Shown: one piece after another, positions 7,589 to 16,014 of the stretch
How the letters are laid out: every line of letters begins with the position of its first letter
Numbering within the stretch: position 1 is the first letter of the stretch
Source: Phycicoccus sp. Soil748
Lineage (GTDB): Bacteria > Actinomycetota > Actinomycetes > Actinomycetales > Dermatophilaceae
Assembly: GCF_001428025.1 (NCBI RefSeq)
Contig: NZ_LMSC01000007.1
Location: 742,968 to 806,967 of the forward strand
Reading direction: 5' to 3'
Length of the DNA stretch: 64,000 nucleotides
Made by a program: the position numbers and the translations under genes
The notes under the pieces: model-generated
Told to the model about the DNA's origin: nothing
Seen by the model: the letters and a program-made list of their open reading frames with translations, nothing else
The model's database searches: none

Positions 7589-8680
7589 ATGGACACCCAC
7601 ACCATCACCGTCGAGCCCCTCGGCCGCGAGGTCGAGTGCCGCGAGGACCAGACGATCCTCGACGCCTGCCTGCGCAGCGGGGTCTGGCTCCCGCACAGCT
7701 GCACCCACGGCACCTGCGCGACCTGCAAGGCCGAGGTGCTCGACGGTGAGGTGGACCACGGGGCGGCCAGCTCGTTCGCGCTGATGGACTACGAGCGCGA
7801 CGAGGGCAAGGTCCTCCCGTGCGTCGCCTGCCCGCGGTCGGACGTCGTGATCGAGGCCGACGTCGACGTCGACGACTCCGTGGAGGTCTTCCCGGTCGAG
7901 GACTACACGGGCACCGTCGTCGAGCTCGAGGAGATCGCGCTCCAGACGCGACGGCTCGTCATCGAGCTCGACCGTGAGATCGGTTTCAACGCAGGGCAGT
8001 ACCTCAAGTTCCAGGTGCCGGCGCGGGACGGGATGCCGGCGGTGGACCGCACCTGGTCCATCGCCTCGCCACCCAGCGAGTCGCGGAGGCTGGAGTTCCA
8101 CATCCGCAACGTCGAGGGCGGCCGGGGGACCGACGGCTGGGTCTTCGGCGGCCTCATGGTGGGCGACCGCGTCTCGGTGTCGGGACCCTACGGCCGCTTC
8201 GTGCTCCGCACGGGGGACGACCGGCACGCCATCCTGGTGGGTGGCGGGACAGGGCTCGCGCCCTTGAAGTCGATGCTGCGCCACGCGCTCGAGGACGACG
8301 CGTACGAGGGGCGGCTGACCCTGTACCAGGGAGCCCGCACGCGGGAGTGGCTCTACGACGTGGAGTACTTCCGTGGGCTCGCCGCGCGGTACCCCGACCG
8401 GTTCACCTACCGGCCGTGCCTCTCTGACGAGGCTCCCGAGGACTGCGGCGCCGACGCCGCTGACTACGGCTTCGGCCTCGTCACCGACGTGATCGCCGCC
8501 GACCACGCCAGCCTCAGCGGGAGCGCCGGCTACCTGTGCGGCCCACCGCCGATGGTCGACGCGGCCCTGAAGACCCTCATGGGCAGACGGCTCTTCCCGC
8601 GGGACATCCACCGGGAGGACTTCTTCAACGAGGGCGACAAGGCGACGGGGGGTGTGCGGTCGCCGCTCATCAAGCGCTAG
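7589..8680 (+). CDS. dmpP: Phenol hydroxylase reductase (2Fe-2S, FAD, NADH)
   Basis: The 363-residue reductase carries electrons from NADH through FAD and a [2Fe-2S] cluster to DmpN. Its N-terminal plant-type ferredoxin domain (1-90) has CTHGTCATC plus a later CVAC. The FAD-binding domain contains RTWSIASPP, where the family usually has RXYS. The NAD domain has GGGTGLAPLKSM and ends with the CGPPPMV motif. GGAGGAGA precedes the ATG. It is the last gene of the upper operon, and its stop overlaps the stop of a convergent IclR gene by 2 bp. I see no hairpin there, so how transcription ends is unclear. Confidence 0.95.
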   Translation: MDTHTITVEPLGREVECREDQTILDACLRSGVWLPHSCTHGTCATCKAEVLDGEVDHGAASSFALMDYERDEGKVLPCVACPRSDVVIEADVDVDDSVEVFPVEDYTGTVVELEEIALQTRRLVIELDREIGFNAGQYLKFQVPARDGMPAVDRTWSIASPPSESRRLEFHIRNVEGGRGTDGWVFGGLMVGDRVSVSGPYGRFVLRTGDDRHAILVGGGTGLAPLKSMLRHALEDDAYEGRLTLYQGARTREWLYDVEYFRGLAARYPDRFTYRPCLSDEAPEDCGADAADYGFGLVTDVIAADHASLSGSAGYLCGPPPMVDAALKTLMGRRLFPRDIHREDFFNEGDKATGGVRSPLIKR

Positions 8681-9450
8681 AGGCCCGAGGCGCGCAGGGT
8701 CCGGCTGAGGGTGAAGGCGGCGGTCCGCACGGCGGGCCCGAGGGTGACCGGGTCGATCGACCCGGTCACGCCGGTCACCGACAGCCCTGCGCGGATCTTG
8801 TGGTCGGCGCCGAAGACCGGTGCCGCCACGCAGGAGATGCCCAGGTGCGACTCCTCGAGGTCGAGCGCCATCCCCACCGAGCGGATCTTGCGCAGCTCAC
8901 GGGTGAGGCCTCCGGGCGTCGCGATGGTCCGCGGCGTCATCCGGGGGAGCCCGGCGTCCACCCGGGCGCGGACCGTGGCGGCAGGGCTGTAGGCCAGCAG
9001 GACCTTGCCGACACCGGTGGCGTGCGCCGGCAACCGGCCACCGGTGCGGGAGGCGATGTCGTGCCGCCCCGTGCCGAGGATCTCGACGTAGACGACGTCC
9101 ACCCCGTCGAGGACCGCGAGGTGGATGCGCTGGCGGGTGGCTTCACGCAGGTCCTCCATCACCGGGAGGGCCGCGTCGGACAGCGACCGGTGCACCGGGA
9201 CGAGCTCGCCCCGTTCGAAGAACCACATGCCGAGCCGGTAGCCGTCCACCGTGGCGTCGTCTGGGCGCTCGAGGACGCGCAGCGACACCAGCTCGCTCGC
9301 GATGCGGTGCACGGTCGACTTCGGCAGTCCCGTACGGCGCGCGAGGTCGGCGAGCCCCAGGACGGGGTGGCTGTCGTCGAACGCCTCGAGGACCGCGGTC
9401 GCGCGGGAGAGGAGGCTGACCGGCGGACCGTTCCGCTCAGTGGAACGCAT
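8677..9450 (-). CDS. IclR-family transcriptional regulator (leftward of a divergent pair)
   Basis: The 257-residue protein has an N-terminal winged helix-turn-helix (about 15-75, with LADLARRTGLPKSTVHRIAS) and a C-terminal IclR effector domain with GGRLPAHATGVGKVLLAYSP and ESHLGISCVAAPVF. IclR proteins such as PobR and PcaR control aromatic pathways as repressors or activators. It ends tail-to-tail with dmpP and starts 67 bp from a second IclR gene on the other strand. No good ribosome site precedes the ATG at 9450; an upstream ATG at 9480 is an alternative. One of the three CGTTCC-N7-GGAACG palindromes covers its first codons, suggesting autoregulation or a leaderless transcript. Confidence 0.9.
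   Translation of the reverse strand: MRSTERNGPPVSLLSRATAVLEAFDDSHPVLGLADLARRTGLPKSTVHRIASELVSLRVLERPDDATVDGYRLGMWFFERGELVPVHRSLSDAALPVMEDLREATRQRIHLAVLDGVDVVYVEILGTGRHDIASRTGGRLPAHATGVGKVLLAYSPAATVRARVDAGLPRMTPRTIATPGGLTRELRKIRSVGMALDLEESHLGISCVAAPVFGADHKIRAGLSVTGVTGSIDPVTLGPAVRTAAFTLSRTLRASGL
9428..9448. promoter_or_regulatory. IclR-type palindrome between the two iclR genes
   Basis: CCGTTCC-GCTCAGT-GGAACGC is the same element as at 1981-1999 and 10332-10352, with the same arms and 7-nt spacing. It lies 70 bp before the rightward iclR start and overlaps the first codons of the leftward one. It could therefore control both. Inferred from sequence recurrence only. Confidence 0.6.
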
Positions 9451-9517
9451 TCGTTGATCGAAGCACGCGGCGGCAGGCATTGTCAGCCCATCACCGGAAG
9501 GGCAAAGGAGCCAGGCC

Positions 9518-10321
9518 ATGACAACCCTCGCGCAGGAGCAGGTGTGGTGCTCCAGCACCCCGAAGCGGAGCCACGGCGACGACACGGCAGGGGTCAAGTC
9601 GGTCGGCAGCGCCCTCGACGTGCTCGAGTGCTTCGCCACGGACGGCGAGCTGGGGGTCTCCGACATCGCACGACGGCTCGGGGTCGCGAAGTCCACGGCC
9701 CACCGGTTGCTCCAGACGCTGACGAGCCGCGGGTTCGTCGAGCAGCGCCCGGACACCGGCCTGTACCGCCTGGGCATCCACCTCTACGAGCTGGGCGAGC
9801 TGGCCCTGGCCCGCAACGCCCTTCGCCACCACGCCCTCCCGCACCTGCGCCAGGTCGTCGCAACCACCGGCCTCACGACGAACCTGTCGGTCAGCGACGG
9901 CCCGGACATCGTCTTCATCGAGCGCATCGAGAACAGTGACGGCGTGCGGATGCTCGGCAACTTCGGGCGCCGGCTGCCCGCGCACACCACGAGCAGCGGC
10001 AAGGCGATCGCGGCCTTCGACCCCGCAGCCGACCTGGCGCGCCGTCGTGCCGGCTTCCCGCCCCGCGTGAGCCGGACCGTCCGGACTGAGGCGGACTGGG
10101 TGCGCTGTCTCGAGGGCGTGCGACGGGTCGGCTTCGCCTCGTCGACGAGCGAGTCGTTCGACGGTGCGTCCTCGGTGGCGGTGCCCGTCGTCGTCCACCG
10201 GCGCGCCGTCGCCGCCATCTCGGTGTTCGGGCCCACCGAGGTCATCGCCCCCCGCGTCGACCGCCTGGTGCCGGTGCTCACCGCCGCCGCCCGGCGGATC
10301 TCCCTCGCCCACGCAGGCTGA
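9518..10321 (+). CDS. IclR-family transcriptional regulator (rightward, before the lower pathway operon)
   Basis: This 267-residue regulator has a winged helix-turn-helix with [20 protein letters not shown] at about 45-64 and an effector domain including [18 protein letters not shown] and [20 protein letters not shown] lies 7 nt before the ATG. A leader of about 25 residues precedes the usual IclR start [14 protein letters not shown]. It is on the same strand as the dmpE operon and 123 bp upstream of it. The palindromes before itself and before dmpE make it the best candidate activator or repressor of the pathway. It is not a close copy of the neighbouring IclR, so the two probably answer different effectors. 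Confidence 0.9.
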   Translation: MTTLAQEQVWCSSTPKRSHGDDTAGVKSVGSALDVLECFATDGELGVSDIARRLGVAKSTAHRLLQTLTSRGFVEQRPDTGLYRLGIHLYELGELALARNALRHHALPHLRQVVATTGLTTNLSVSDGPDIVFIERIENSDGVRMLGNFGRRLPAHTTSSGKAIAAFDPAADLARRRAGFPPRVSRTVRTEADWVRCLEGVRRVGFASSTSESFDGASSVAVPVVVHRRAVAAISVFGPTEVIAPRVDRLVPVLTAAARRISLAHAG

Positions 10322-10331
10322 CCAGCGGGTC

Positions 10332-10384
10332 CCGTTCCCGGGAGCGGAACGGGGGCGGCGCGCGGGGCCGCGGGTCCGTACCGT
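10332..10384 (+). promoter_or_regulatory. IclR-type palindrome and probable promoter of the lower pathway operon
   Basis: CCGTTCC-CGGGAGC-GGAACGG at 10332-10352 is the best of the three copies, with 7-bp arms. A TACCGT box at 10379-10384, 27 nt after the GGAACG half, could be the -10. The element lies 93 bp before the dmpE GTG. The -10 assignment is tentative; no strong -35 is visible, which would suit an activator-dependent promoter. Confidence 0.55.
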
Positions 10385-10444
10385 CGACAGTGTCGGCGGG
10401 ACGAGCCGCCCGACCGCAGCACCGCACCGAGGAAGGTCAGCCAC

Positions 10445-11227
10445 GTGGACGATCTCACCCGCGCCGCCGCCGCCGAGCAGCTCCTCGCTGCCTACGCCAC
10501 GCGCACGCCCGTCGAGCCGCTGACGGCCACGTACGAGGACATGACCCTCGAGGACGCCTACGCCATCCAGCTGCTGCAGGTCGAGCGCCGTCGGGACGAG
10601 GGCCGGGTCGTCCGGGGTCACAAGGTGGGCCTGACGAGCGTCGCGATGCAGAAGCTCCTCGGGGTGACCGAGCCCGACTACGGCCACCTGCTCGACGACT
10701 TCTTCCACCTCGAGCACGCTCCGGTCCCGGTCAGCTCCTTCCTCCAGCCACGGGTGGAGCCGGAGGTCGCCTTCGTCCTCAAGCGACCGCTCAAGGGCCC
10801 GGGCGTCACGGTCCACGAGGCGTTGCGGGCTGTCGACTTCGTCCTGCCCGCCCTGGAGATCGTCGACAGCCGCATCCGCGACTGGAGGATCGGGCTCCTG
10901 GACACCATCGCCGACAACGCGAGCAGCGGGGCGGTCGTCCTGGGCTCGACACCGACCGACGTGGGCGCGGTCGACCTGCGCCTCGCCGGCGCGACCTTCC
11001 ACCGCAACGGCCAGGTCGTGGGCACCGGCGCCGGTGGCGCCGTCCTCGGCTCGCCCGTCAACTCCCTCGTCTGGCTCGCCAACACCGTCGGAGCCCGCGG
11101 GATCACGCTCGAGGAGGGCGACGTCGTCCTGCCGGGTGCCGTGTGCGCCATGGTGCCGGTCGCCGCCGGCGACACCTTCACCGCGACGTTCGCCGGGCTC
11201 GGCAGCGTCACCGCCCGATTCGCCTGA
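10445..11227 (+). CDS. dmpE: 2-keto-4-pentenoate hydratase
   Basis: The 260-residue enzyme hydrates 2-hydroxypenta-2,4-dienoate to 4-hydroxy-2-oxovalerate and belongs to the MhpD/DmpE branch of the fumarylacetoacetate-hydrolase-like superfamily. Family motifs are visible: GHKVGLTS near residue 58, the metal-binding VEPEVAFVL (Glu-X-Glu), and ALEIVDSRI followed by [13 protein letters not shown]. It starts at a GTG with GGAAGG upstream and opens the lower operon E-F-G-H-I-C. It resembles the later decarboxylase gene DmpH in the same operon; the two are known paralogues that form a complex. The DmpE/DmpH split rests on operon position and start-region similarity. Confidence 0.92.
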   Translation: MDDLTRAAAAEQLLAAYATRTPVEPLTATYEDMTLEDAYAIQLLQVERRRDEGRVVRGHKVGLTSVAMQKLLGVTEPDYGHLLDDFFHLEHAPVPVSSFLQPRVEPEVAFVLKRPLKGPGVTVHEALRAVDFVLPALEIVDSRIRDWRIGLLDTIADNASSGAVVLGSTPTDVGAVDLRLAGATFHRNGQVVGTGAGGAVLGSPVNSLVWLANTVGARGITLEEGDVVLPGAVCAMVPVAAGDTFTATFAGLGSVTARFA

Positions 11228-11263
11228 CCCACACCCAGAACCCCCGATCAACCGAGGAGCGAC

Positions 11264-12292
11264 ATGTCCACCCCGACGTCCACCCCGACCCGGACCACGG
11301 GCACCGCCGCCATCGTCGGCCCGGGCAACATCGGCACCGACCTGATGTTCAAGCTCCTGCGGCGCAGCGACGTGCTCGAGCCGCGCTACATGGTCGGGGT
11401 CGACCCGGCCTCAGACGGCCTCAGGCGCGCCCGATCGGTCGGACTCCGGGCGAGCCACGAGGGCGTCGACTGGCTGCTGGCCCAGGACGACCTGCCCGAC
11501 GTCGTCTTCGAGTGCACGTCCGCGAAGGCCCACGAGGCCAACGCTCCCCGGTACGCGGAGGCCGGCATCCTCGCCGTCGACCTCACGCCCGCTGCCGTCG
11601 GGCCGTACCTCTGCCCGCCGGTCAACCTCGACTTCAACCTCGACGCGATGAACGTCAACATGATCACCTGCGGGGGACAGGCCACGACCCCGATGGTCAA
11701 GGCGGTCTCCTCCGTCGTGTCCGTGCCCTACGCGGAGATCGTCGCGTCGATCTCCAGCCGGTCGGCCGGTCCGGGGACGCGTGCCAACATCGACGAGTTC
11801 ACCGAGACCACGTCCGAGGCGCTCCAGGTGGTCGGCGGTGCCGAGCGAGGCAAGGCCATCATCATCCTCAACCCCGTCGAGCCGCCCCTCATGATGCGCA
11901 ACTCGGTCTTCTGCGCCATACCCGCGGAGGCGGGGGAGCCCGGCGCGCTGCAGGACCGCATCCTCGAGTCCATCCACGAGATGGTCGCCCGGGTGCAGGA
12001 CTACGTGCCCGGCTACCACCTCCGCGCCGACCCGCAGTTCGACCCGGCCCGCGACCTGTGGCGGGGTATGGCGCAGGTGTTCGTCCCCATCGAGGTCAAG
12101 GGACGCGGCGACTACCTGCCCGACTACGCCGGCAACCTCGACATCATCACGGCGGCCGCAGCCCGCGTGGGCGACATCATGGTCGCCCACCGCCTGGGGG
12201 TCGCCTCCACCTGGAAGTCCTCGAGCGAGCTCGGCGACGTCCCCGACCCGCTGGTCGGCGCAGGCGCCGGCGCACAGCAGGCAGGAGCCTGA
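11264..12292 (+). CDS. dmpF: Acetaldehyde dehydrogenase (acylating)
   Basis: The 342-residue enzyme oxidises acetaldehyde to acetyl-CoA with NAD and CoA, receiving acetaldehyde by channelling from the aldolase DmpG. It has the Rossmann motif [13 protein letters not shown] (16-28) and the catalytic Cys136 in [23 protein letters not shown] is a further family signature. The C-terminal 20 residues are Ala/Gly-rich, as is the N-terminal 14-residue Thr/Pro-rich leader; both are probably disordered. GAGGAG precedes the ATG. It lies immediately before its partner dmpG, with a 5-bp gap. Confidence 0.95.
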   Translation: MSTPTSTPTRTTGTAAIVGPGNIGTDLMFKLLRRSDVLEPRYMVGVDPASDGLRRARSVGLRASHEGVDWLLAQDDLPDVVFECTSAKAHEANAPRYAEAGILAVDLTPAAVGPYLCPPVNLDFNLDAMNVNMITCGGQATTPMVKAVSSVVSVPYAEIVASISSRSAGPGTRANIDEFTETTSEALQVVGGAERGKAIIILNPVEPPLMMRNSVFCAIPAEAGEPGALQDRILESIHEMVARVQDYVPGYHLRADPQFDPARDLWRGMAQVFVPIEVKGRGDYLPDYAGNLDIITAAAARVGDIMVAHRLGVASTWKSSSELGDVPDPLVGAGAGAQQAGA

Positions 12293-12297
12293 TCCCC

Positions 12298-13446
12298 ATG
12301 GGAGACATGACCATCCGCCCCGAGGACGCGCCCGTCGTCACGAGCGAGGTGACCGAGTCCGAGGTCCTCGCCCACACCCCCAGCGGTGGCGGTCAGCGTG
12401 ACCTGCGCATCACCGACTCGACCCTGCGCGACGGCTCCCACGCCATGCAGCACCAGTTCACCGAGGAGCAGGTGCGTGGCGTCGTGCACGCCCTCGACCG
12501 CGCCGGCGTGGAGGTCATCGAGGTCTCGCACGGTGACGGGCTCGGGGGCTCGAGCTTCAACTACGGCTTCTCCGCGGTCGACGAGATGAAGCTGATCGCC
12601 GCGGCCGTCGACGAGGCCACCCGGGCGAAGATCGCGGTGCTGATGCTCCCGGGGCTGGGTACGGTGCACCACCTCAAGCAGGCGCACGCGGCCGGGGCCT
12701 CGGTCGCCCGGATCGCCACGCACTGCACCGAGGCCGACGTCTCGGTCCAGCACTTCGGCGCGGCCCGGGCCCTCGGCATGGAGACGGTCGGCTTCCTCAT
12801 GCTGAGCCACAAGGCCACGCCCGAGAAGCTCGCCCAGCAGGCGCGGACCATGGTCGATGCCGGTGCCCAGTGCGTCTACGTCGTCGACTCCGCGGGCGCC
12901 CTCGTGCTCTCGGACGCGCAGCAGCGGATCGCCGCCGTCATCGACGAGATCGGCGCCGAGGCGCAGGTGGGCTTCCACGGCCACCAGAACCTCAGCCTCG
13001 GCATCGCCAACTCCGTCCTCGCCCACCAGGCAGGGGCCCTGCAGATCGACGGGGCGCTGTGCGCGCTCGGCGCCGGCGCGGGCAACAGCCCCACGGAGGT
13101 GCTGGCGGCGACGTTCGAGCGCCTCGGGGTCCGCACCGGCATCGATCTGGGGGAGGTGCTCTCGGCGGCCGAGGACGTCGTCCGGCCGTTCATCCCGCGC
13201 CTGCCGTGGATGGACCGGGCGTCCATCACCCAGGGCTACGCGGGGGTCTACAGCTCGTTCCTGCTGCACGCCGAGCGTGCCGCCGAGCGGTACGACGTGC
13301 CGGCGCACGCCATCCTGCAGAAGGTGGGGGAGCACGGGTACGTCGGCGGCCAGGAGGACATGATCATCGACATCGCCCTCCAGCTCGCCGAGGAGCGGGC
13401 CCAGCTCGTCGAGCTCGGGGACCTCGCCGGGGCGGGGGTCCGCTGA
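12298..13446 (+). CDS. dmpG: 4-hydroxy-2-oxovalerate aldolase
   Basis: The 382-residue aldolase splits 4-hydroxy-2-oxovalerate into pyruvate and acetaldehyde, using a divalent metal. The HMGL-like TIM barrel starts with [18 protein letters not shown], supplying the catalytic Arg and metal Asp. The metal-binding GFHGHQNL and [12 protein letters not shown] follow, and the C-terminal communication domain ends the protein. ATGs at 12298 and 12307 are both possible; the first has GGAG at a better distance. The N-terminal leader of about 35 residues is longer than in Pseudomonas DmpG. Its stop overlaps the dmpH ATG by one base. Confidence 0.95.
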   Translation: MGDMTIRPEDAPVVTSEVTESEVLAHTPSGGGQRDLRITDSTLRDGSHAMQHQFTEEQVRGVVHALDRAGVEVIEVSHGDGLGGSSFNYGFSAVDEMKLIAAAVDEATRAKIAVLMLPGLGTVHHLKQAHAAGASVARIATHCTEADVSVQHFGAARALGMETVGFLMLSHKATPEKLAQQARTMVDAGAQCVYVVDSAGALVLSDAQQRIAAVIDEIGAEAQVGFHGHQNLSLGIANSVLAHQAGALQIDGALCALGAGAGNSPTEVLAATFERLGVRTGIDLGEVLSAAEDVVRPFIPRLPWMDRASITQGYAGVYSSFLLHAERAAERYDVPAHAILQKVGEHGYVGGQEDMIIDIALQLAEERAQLVELGDLAGAGVR

Positions 13447-14261
13447 TGTCCGCGCAGCCCGGCACCGCACCGGCAGGCGGCTGGGACGTCGACTCCGTCG
13501 CCGCCGAGCTCCTGCGGTGCGAGGACGAGCGTCGCAAGCGGCCCCCCTTCACCGACGAGTGGCCGGGGCTCGACCTCGACACCGGCTACGAGGTCCAGGA
13601 CCTGAACCTCGCCAAGCGGCTCGCGCGCGGGGAGAAGCTCGTGGGCGTCAAGCTCGGCCTGACCAGCCGCGCCAAGCAGCAGCGGATGGGGGTCCACTTC
13701 CCGTTCGTGGCCTGGCTCACCGACGCGATGGTGCTTCCGGTCGGCGACCCGGTCCCGCAGTCGCGCCTGATCCACCCGCGGATAGAGCCCGAGATCGTCT
13801 TCGTCATGGGGGAGCGCCTCGAGGGCCCCGGCGTCACCTGCGCGCAGGCCATGTCCGCGGTCGAGTCGGTGTGGGGCGGCGCCGAGGTCATCGACAGCCG
13901 CTACCAGGACTTCCGGTTCACCGCCGGTGACGTCGCCGCCGACAACGCCTCGTCGGGGGCCTTCGTCACGGGACCGGTCGGGCTGCCCCCGGCCGAGCTG
14001 GACCTCGCCCTGGAGGCCGTCCTCGTCGAGGTCGGCGGCGTGGTCGTCGACTCGGCCACGGGTGCGGCCGTGCAGGGACACCCCGGGGAGGCGCTCGCCC
14101 TCGCCGCCAACGACCTCGCCCGACGGGGCCACGCCATCGAGGCGGGGTGGATCGTCCTCACCGGCGGCATGACCGATGCGGTCTTCGCGCCACCCGGGTC
14201 GAGCACCGCGTGCCACTTCACCCACCTCGGGTCGGTCTTCCTCAACGGTGGGGAGGGCTGA
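13446..14261 (+). CDS. dmpH: 4-oxalocrotonate decarboxylase (2-oxo-3-hexenedioate decarboxylase)
   Basis: The 271-residue protein decarboxylates 2-oxo-3-hexenedioate to 2-hydroxypenta-2,4-dienoate, the last step specific to the dehydrogenase branch. It has the hydratase/decarboxylase fold with GVKLGLTSRAKQQRMGV, the metal-binding RIEPEIVFVMG and EVIDSRYQDFRF. The last of these, and its place next to the tautomerase gene, favour decarboxylase over hydratase. The start overlaps the aldolase stop (TGATG). A role as hydratase cannot be ruled out by eye, but DmpE already fills that role upstream. Confidence 0.9.
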   Translation: MSAQPGTAPAGGWDVDSVAAELLRCEDERRKRPPFTDEWPGLDLDTGYEVQDLNLAKRLARGEKLVGVKLGLTSRAKQQRMGVHFPFVAWLTDAMVLPVGDPVPQSRLIHPRIEPEIVFVMGERLEGPGVTCAQAMSAVESVWGGAEVIDSRYQDFRFTAGDVAADNASSGAFVTGPVGLPPAELDLALEAVLVEVGGVVVDSATGAAVQGHPGEALALAANDLARRGHAIEAGWIVLTGGMTDAVFAPPGSSTACHFTHLGSVFLNGGEG

Positions 14262-14266
14262 GGACC

Positions 14267-14503
14267 GTGCCACTCGTCGAGGTGACCATGGTGGAGGGCC
14301 GCACGCCCGAGCAGGTGCGCGCCCTCGTCTCCGCACTGACCCGGGCCGTCGTCGAGACCGTCGACGCGCCCCTCGAGAACGTCAGGGTCGTCGTCCGCGA
14401 GGTGCCGGCGACCCACTGGGCGGCAGGCGACGTCACCATCGCCGAGCGCCGTGCCGCCTCGGCCCATGACACCTCACCGGACCTCGGGAAGGAGGCGCCA
14501 TGA
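14267..14503 (+). CDS. dmpI: 4-oxalocrotonate tautomerase
   Basis: This 78-residue protein starts at a GTG followed directly by Pro, so removal of Met leaves the catalytic N-terminal Pro1 (PLVEVTMVEGRTPEQ). It would isomerise 2-hydroxymuconate to 2-oxo-3-hexenedioate. It is longer than the classical 62-residue enzyme by a polar C-terminal tail. The stop overlaps the dmpC ATG (ATGA). The start is fixed by the chemistry rather than by the ribosome site. Confidence 0.92.
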   Translation: MPLVEVTMVEGRTPEQVRALVSALTRAVVETVDAPLENVRVVVREVPATHWAAGDVTIAERRAASAHDTSPDLGKEAP

Positions 14504-15945
14504 GTGACATCCAGTTCTTCGGCCACATCATCGACGGCGAGGAGGTGGAGTCCCTCGACGGGGCTCGCTTCGACGTCTGGAACCCGTGGACTCAGGAGGT
14601 CTTCGCGCAGGCGGCGGAGGCGGGTGCCGCCGACGCGGCACGCGCGGTGGAGAGCTCGCGCCGGGCGTTCGAGGAGGGCCCGTGGCCGCGGATGGGCCGC
14701 GCCGAGCGCGCCGCCGCGATCCACCGGCTCGCCGACCTGATGGAGGAGCGCGCCGACGACCTGGCGCGCCTCGACTCCACCAACATGGGCAAGCCGTTCG
14801 CCCAGGCGAAGCACGACGTCGGTCGGTCCGTGTGGAACTTCCGCTTCTTCGCCGACCACCAGCGCGACCACGTCGGGGAGGTGTACCCGATGGACTCGGG
14901 CCACCACTCGTACAGCGAGTTCGGCCCCGCGGGTGTCGTGGCAGCCATCTCGCCGTGGAACTTCCCGCTCATGATGGCCACGTGGAAGATCGCCCCCGCG
15001 ATCGCCTGGGGCAACACCTGCATCATCAAGCCGAGCGAGGACACCCCCGCGTCGGTCACGCTGTTGGGTCGCCTCGCCATCGAGGCAGGCTTCCCCCCGG
15101 GCGTCCTCAACGTCCTCAACGGCCACGGCGCGCCTGCTGGTGCAGCACTCACCGCCGACGAGCGCGTCGACCGGGTGACCTTCACGGGGTCGTCGACCAC
15201 CGGCAAGGCGGTCATGGCCTCCGCCGCGACCCACCTCGCGCCGGTCTCGCTGGAGCTCGGCGGGAAGGGCGCGAACCTCGTCTTCGACGACGCCGACCTC
15301 GACAACGCCGTGCACTGGGCCGTGGAGGCGATCTTCCGCAACTCCGGCCAGATCTGCCTCGCGGGGTCGCGGCTGTTCGTGCAGTCCGGTGTGCACGACG
15401 AGTTCATGGACCGCTTCAGGGCAGCAGCCGAGGCCCTCGTCATCGGCGATCCCTTCGACCCCGCCACGAGGTTCTCGGTCCTCGCCAGCAGGCGCCACTT
15501 CGAGAAGGTGCGCGGCTACGTCGAGTCCGTGGAGGAGCAGGGCGGCAAGGTCCTCACCGGCGGGGTCGACGAGGACGGCGCCTGGCTCGTGCGGCCGACC
15601 ATCGTCACCGACCTGCCGCTGACGGCCCCTCAGTACTGCGAGGAGATCTTCGGCCCGGTGTGCGTGGTCAACCGCTTCGAGACCGAGGACGACGTCGTCG
15701 CCCTGGCCAACGACACGCGTTACGGCCTCAACGCGATGGTCTTCACCGAGAACCTGTCCCGGGCGCACCGCGTCTCGTCGAGGCTTCGGGCCGGCACGGT
15801 CTGGGTCAACTGCTTCTTCATCCGCGACCTGCGCACGCCCTTCGGCGGCGTCGGTGACTCGGGGGTCGGGCGCGAGGGGGGCAACTTCTCGCGCGAGTTC
15901 TTCACCGAGCCCAAGGCCGTCGTCATGCAGATCGACCGCGGCTGA
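14500..15945 (+). CDS. dmpC: 2-hydroxymuconic semialdehyde dehydrogenase
   Basis: The 481-residue ALDH-superfamily enzyme oxidises 2-hydroxymuconate semialdehyde to 2-hydroxymuconate with NAD. Catalytic features are Asn154 (SPWNFPL), Glu252 (LELGGKGAN) and Cys286 (NSGQICLAGSR). FTGSSTTGK is the nucleotide-binding loop and the C-terminal TPFGGVGDSGVGREGG is typical of this subfamily. GGAGG precedes the ATG inside the tautomerase gene. It is the last gene of the lower operon and is followed by a strong hairpin. With dmpD elsewhere in the cluster, both branches of the meta pathway are present. Confidence 0.95.
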   Translation: MSDIQFFGHIIDGEEVESLDGARFDVWNPWTQEVFAQAAEAGAADAARAVESSRRAFEEGPWPRMGRAERAAAIHRLADLMEERADDLARLDSTNMGKPFAQAKHDVGRSVWNFRFFADHQRDHVGEVYPMDSGHHSYSEFGPAGVVAAISPWNFPLMMATWKIAPAIAWGNTCIIKPSEDTPASVTLLGRLAIEAGFPPGVLNVLNGHGAPAGAALTADERVDRVTFTGSSTTGKAVMASAATHLAPVSLELGGKGANLVFDDADLDNAVHWAVEAIFRNSGQICLAGSRLFVQSGVHDEFMDRFRAAAEALVIGDPFDPATRFSVLASRRHFEKVRGYVESVEEQGGKVLTGGVDEDGAWLVRPTIVTDLPLTAPQYCEEIFGPVCVVNRFETEDDVVALANDTRYGLNAMVFTENLSRAHRVSSRLRAGTVWVNCFFIRDLRTPFGGVGDSGVGREGGNFSREFFTEPKAVVMQIDRG

Positions 15946-15959
15946 GAGCCCTCGACCGC

Positions 15960-16008
15960 ACACACGCGAAGACCCCCTCCGGAACCCGGAGGGGGTCTTC
16001 GCGTGTGT
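15960..16008. terminator. Bidirectional terminator hairpin with a 23-bp perfect stem
   Basis: Positions 15960-15982 pair perfectly with 15986-16008 around a 3-nt loop. The stem holds the core GAAGACCCCCTCCGG. It lies between the convergent ends of dmpC (stop 15945) and the carboxylesterase gene (stop 16015), so it should stop both transcripts. No long T-run follows, which is common in GC-rich actinobacteria. Confidence 0.9.
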
Positions 16009-16014
16009 CCGCGG

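Noticed and set aside
10390-12297. Long upstream extension of the dmpG reading frame, and a second long frame through dmpE/dmpF
   Set aside because: The extension is Arg/Pro-rich and overlaps two well-supported genes in another frame; the aldolase starts at 12298.
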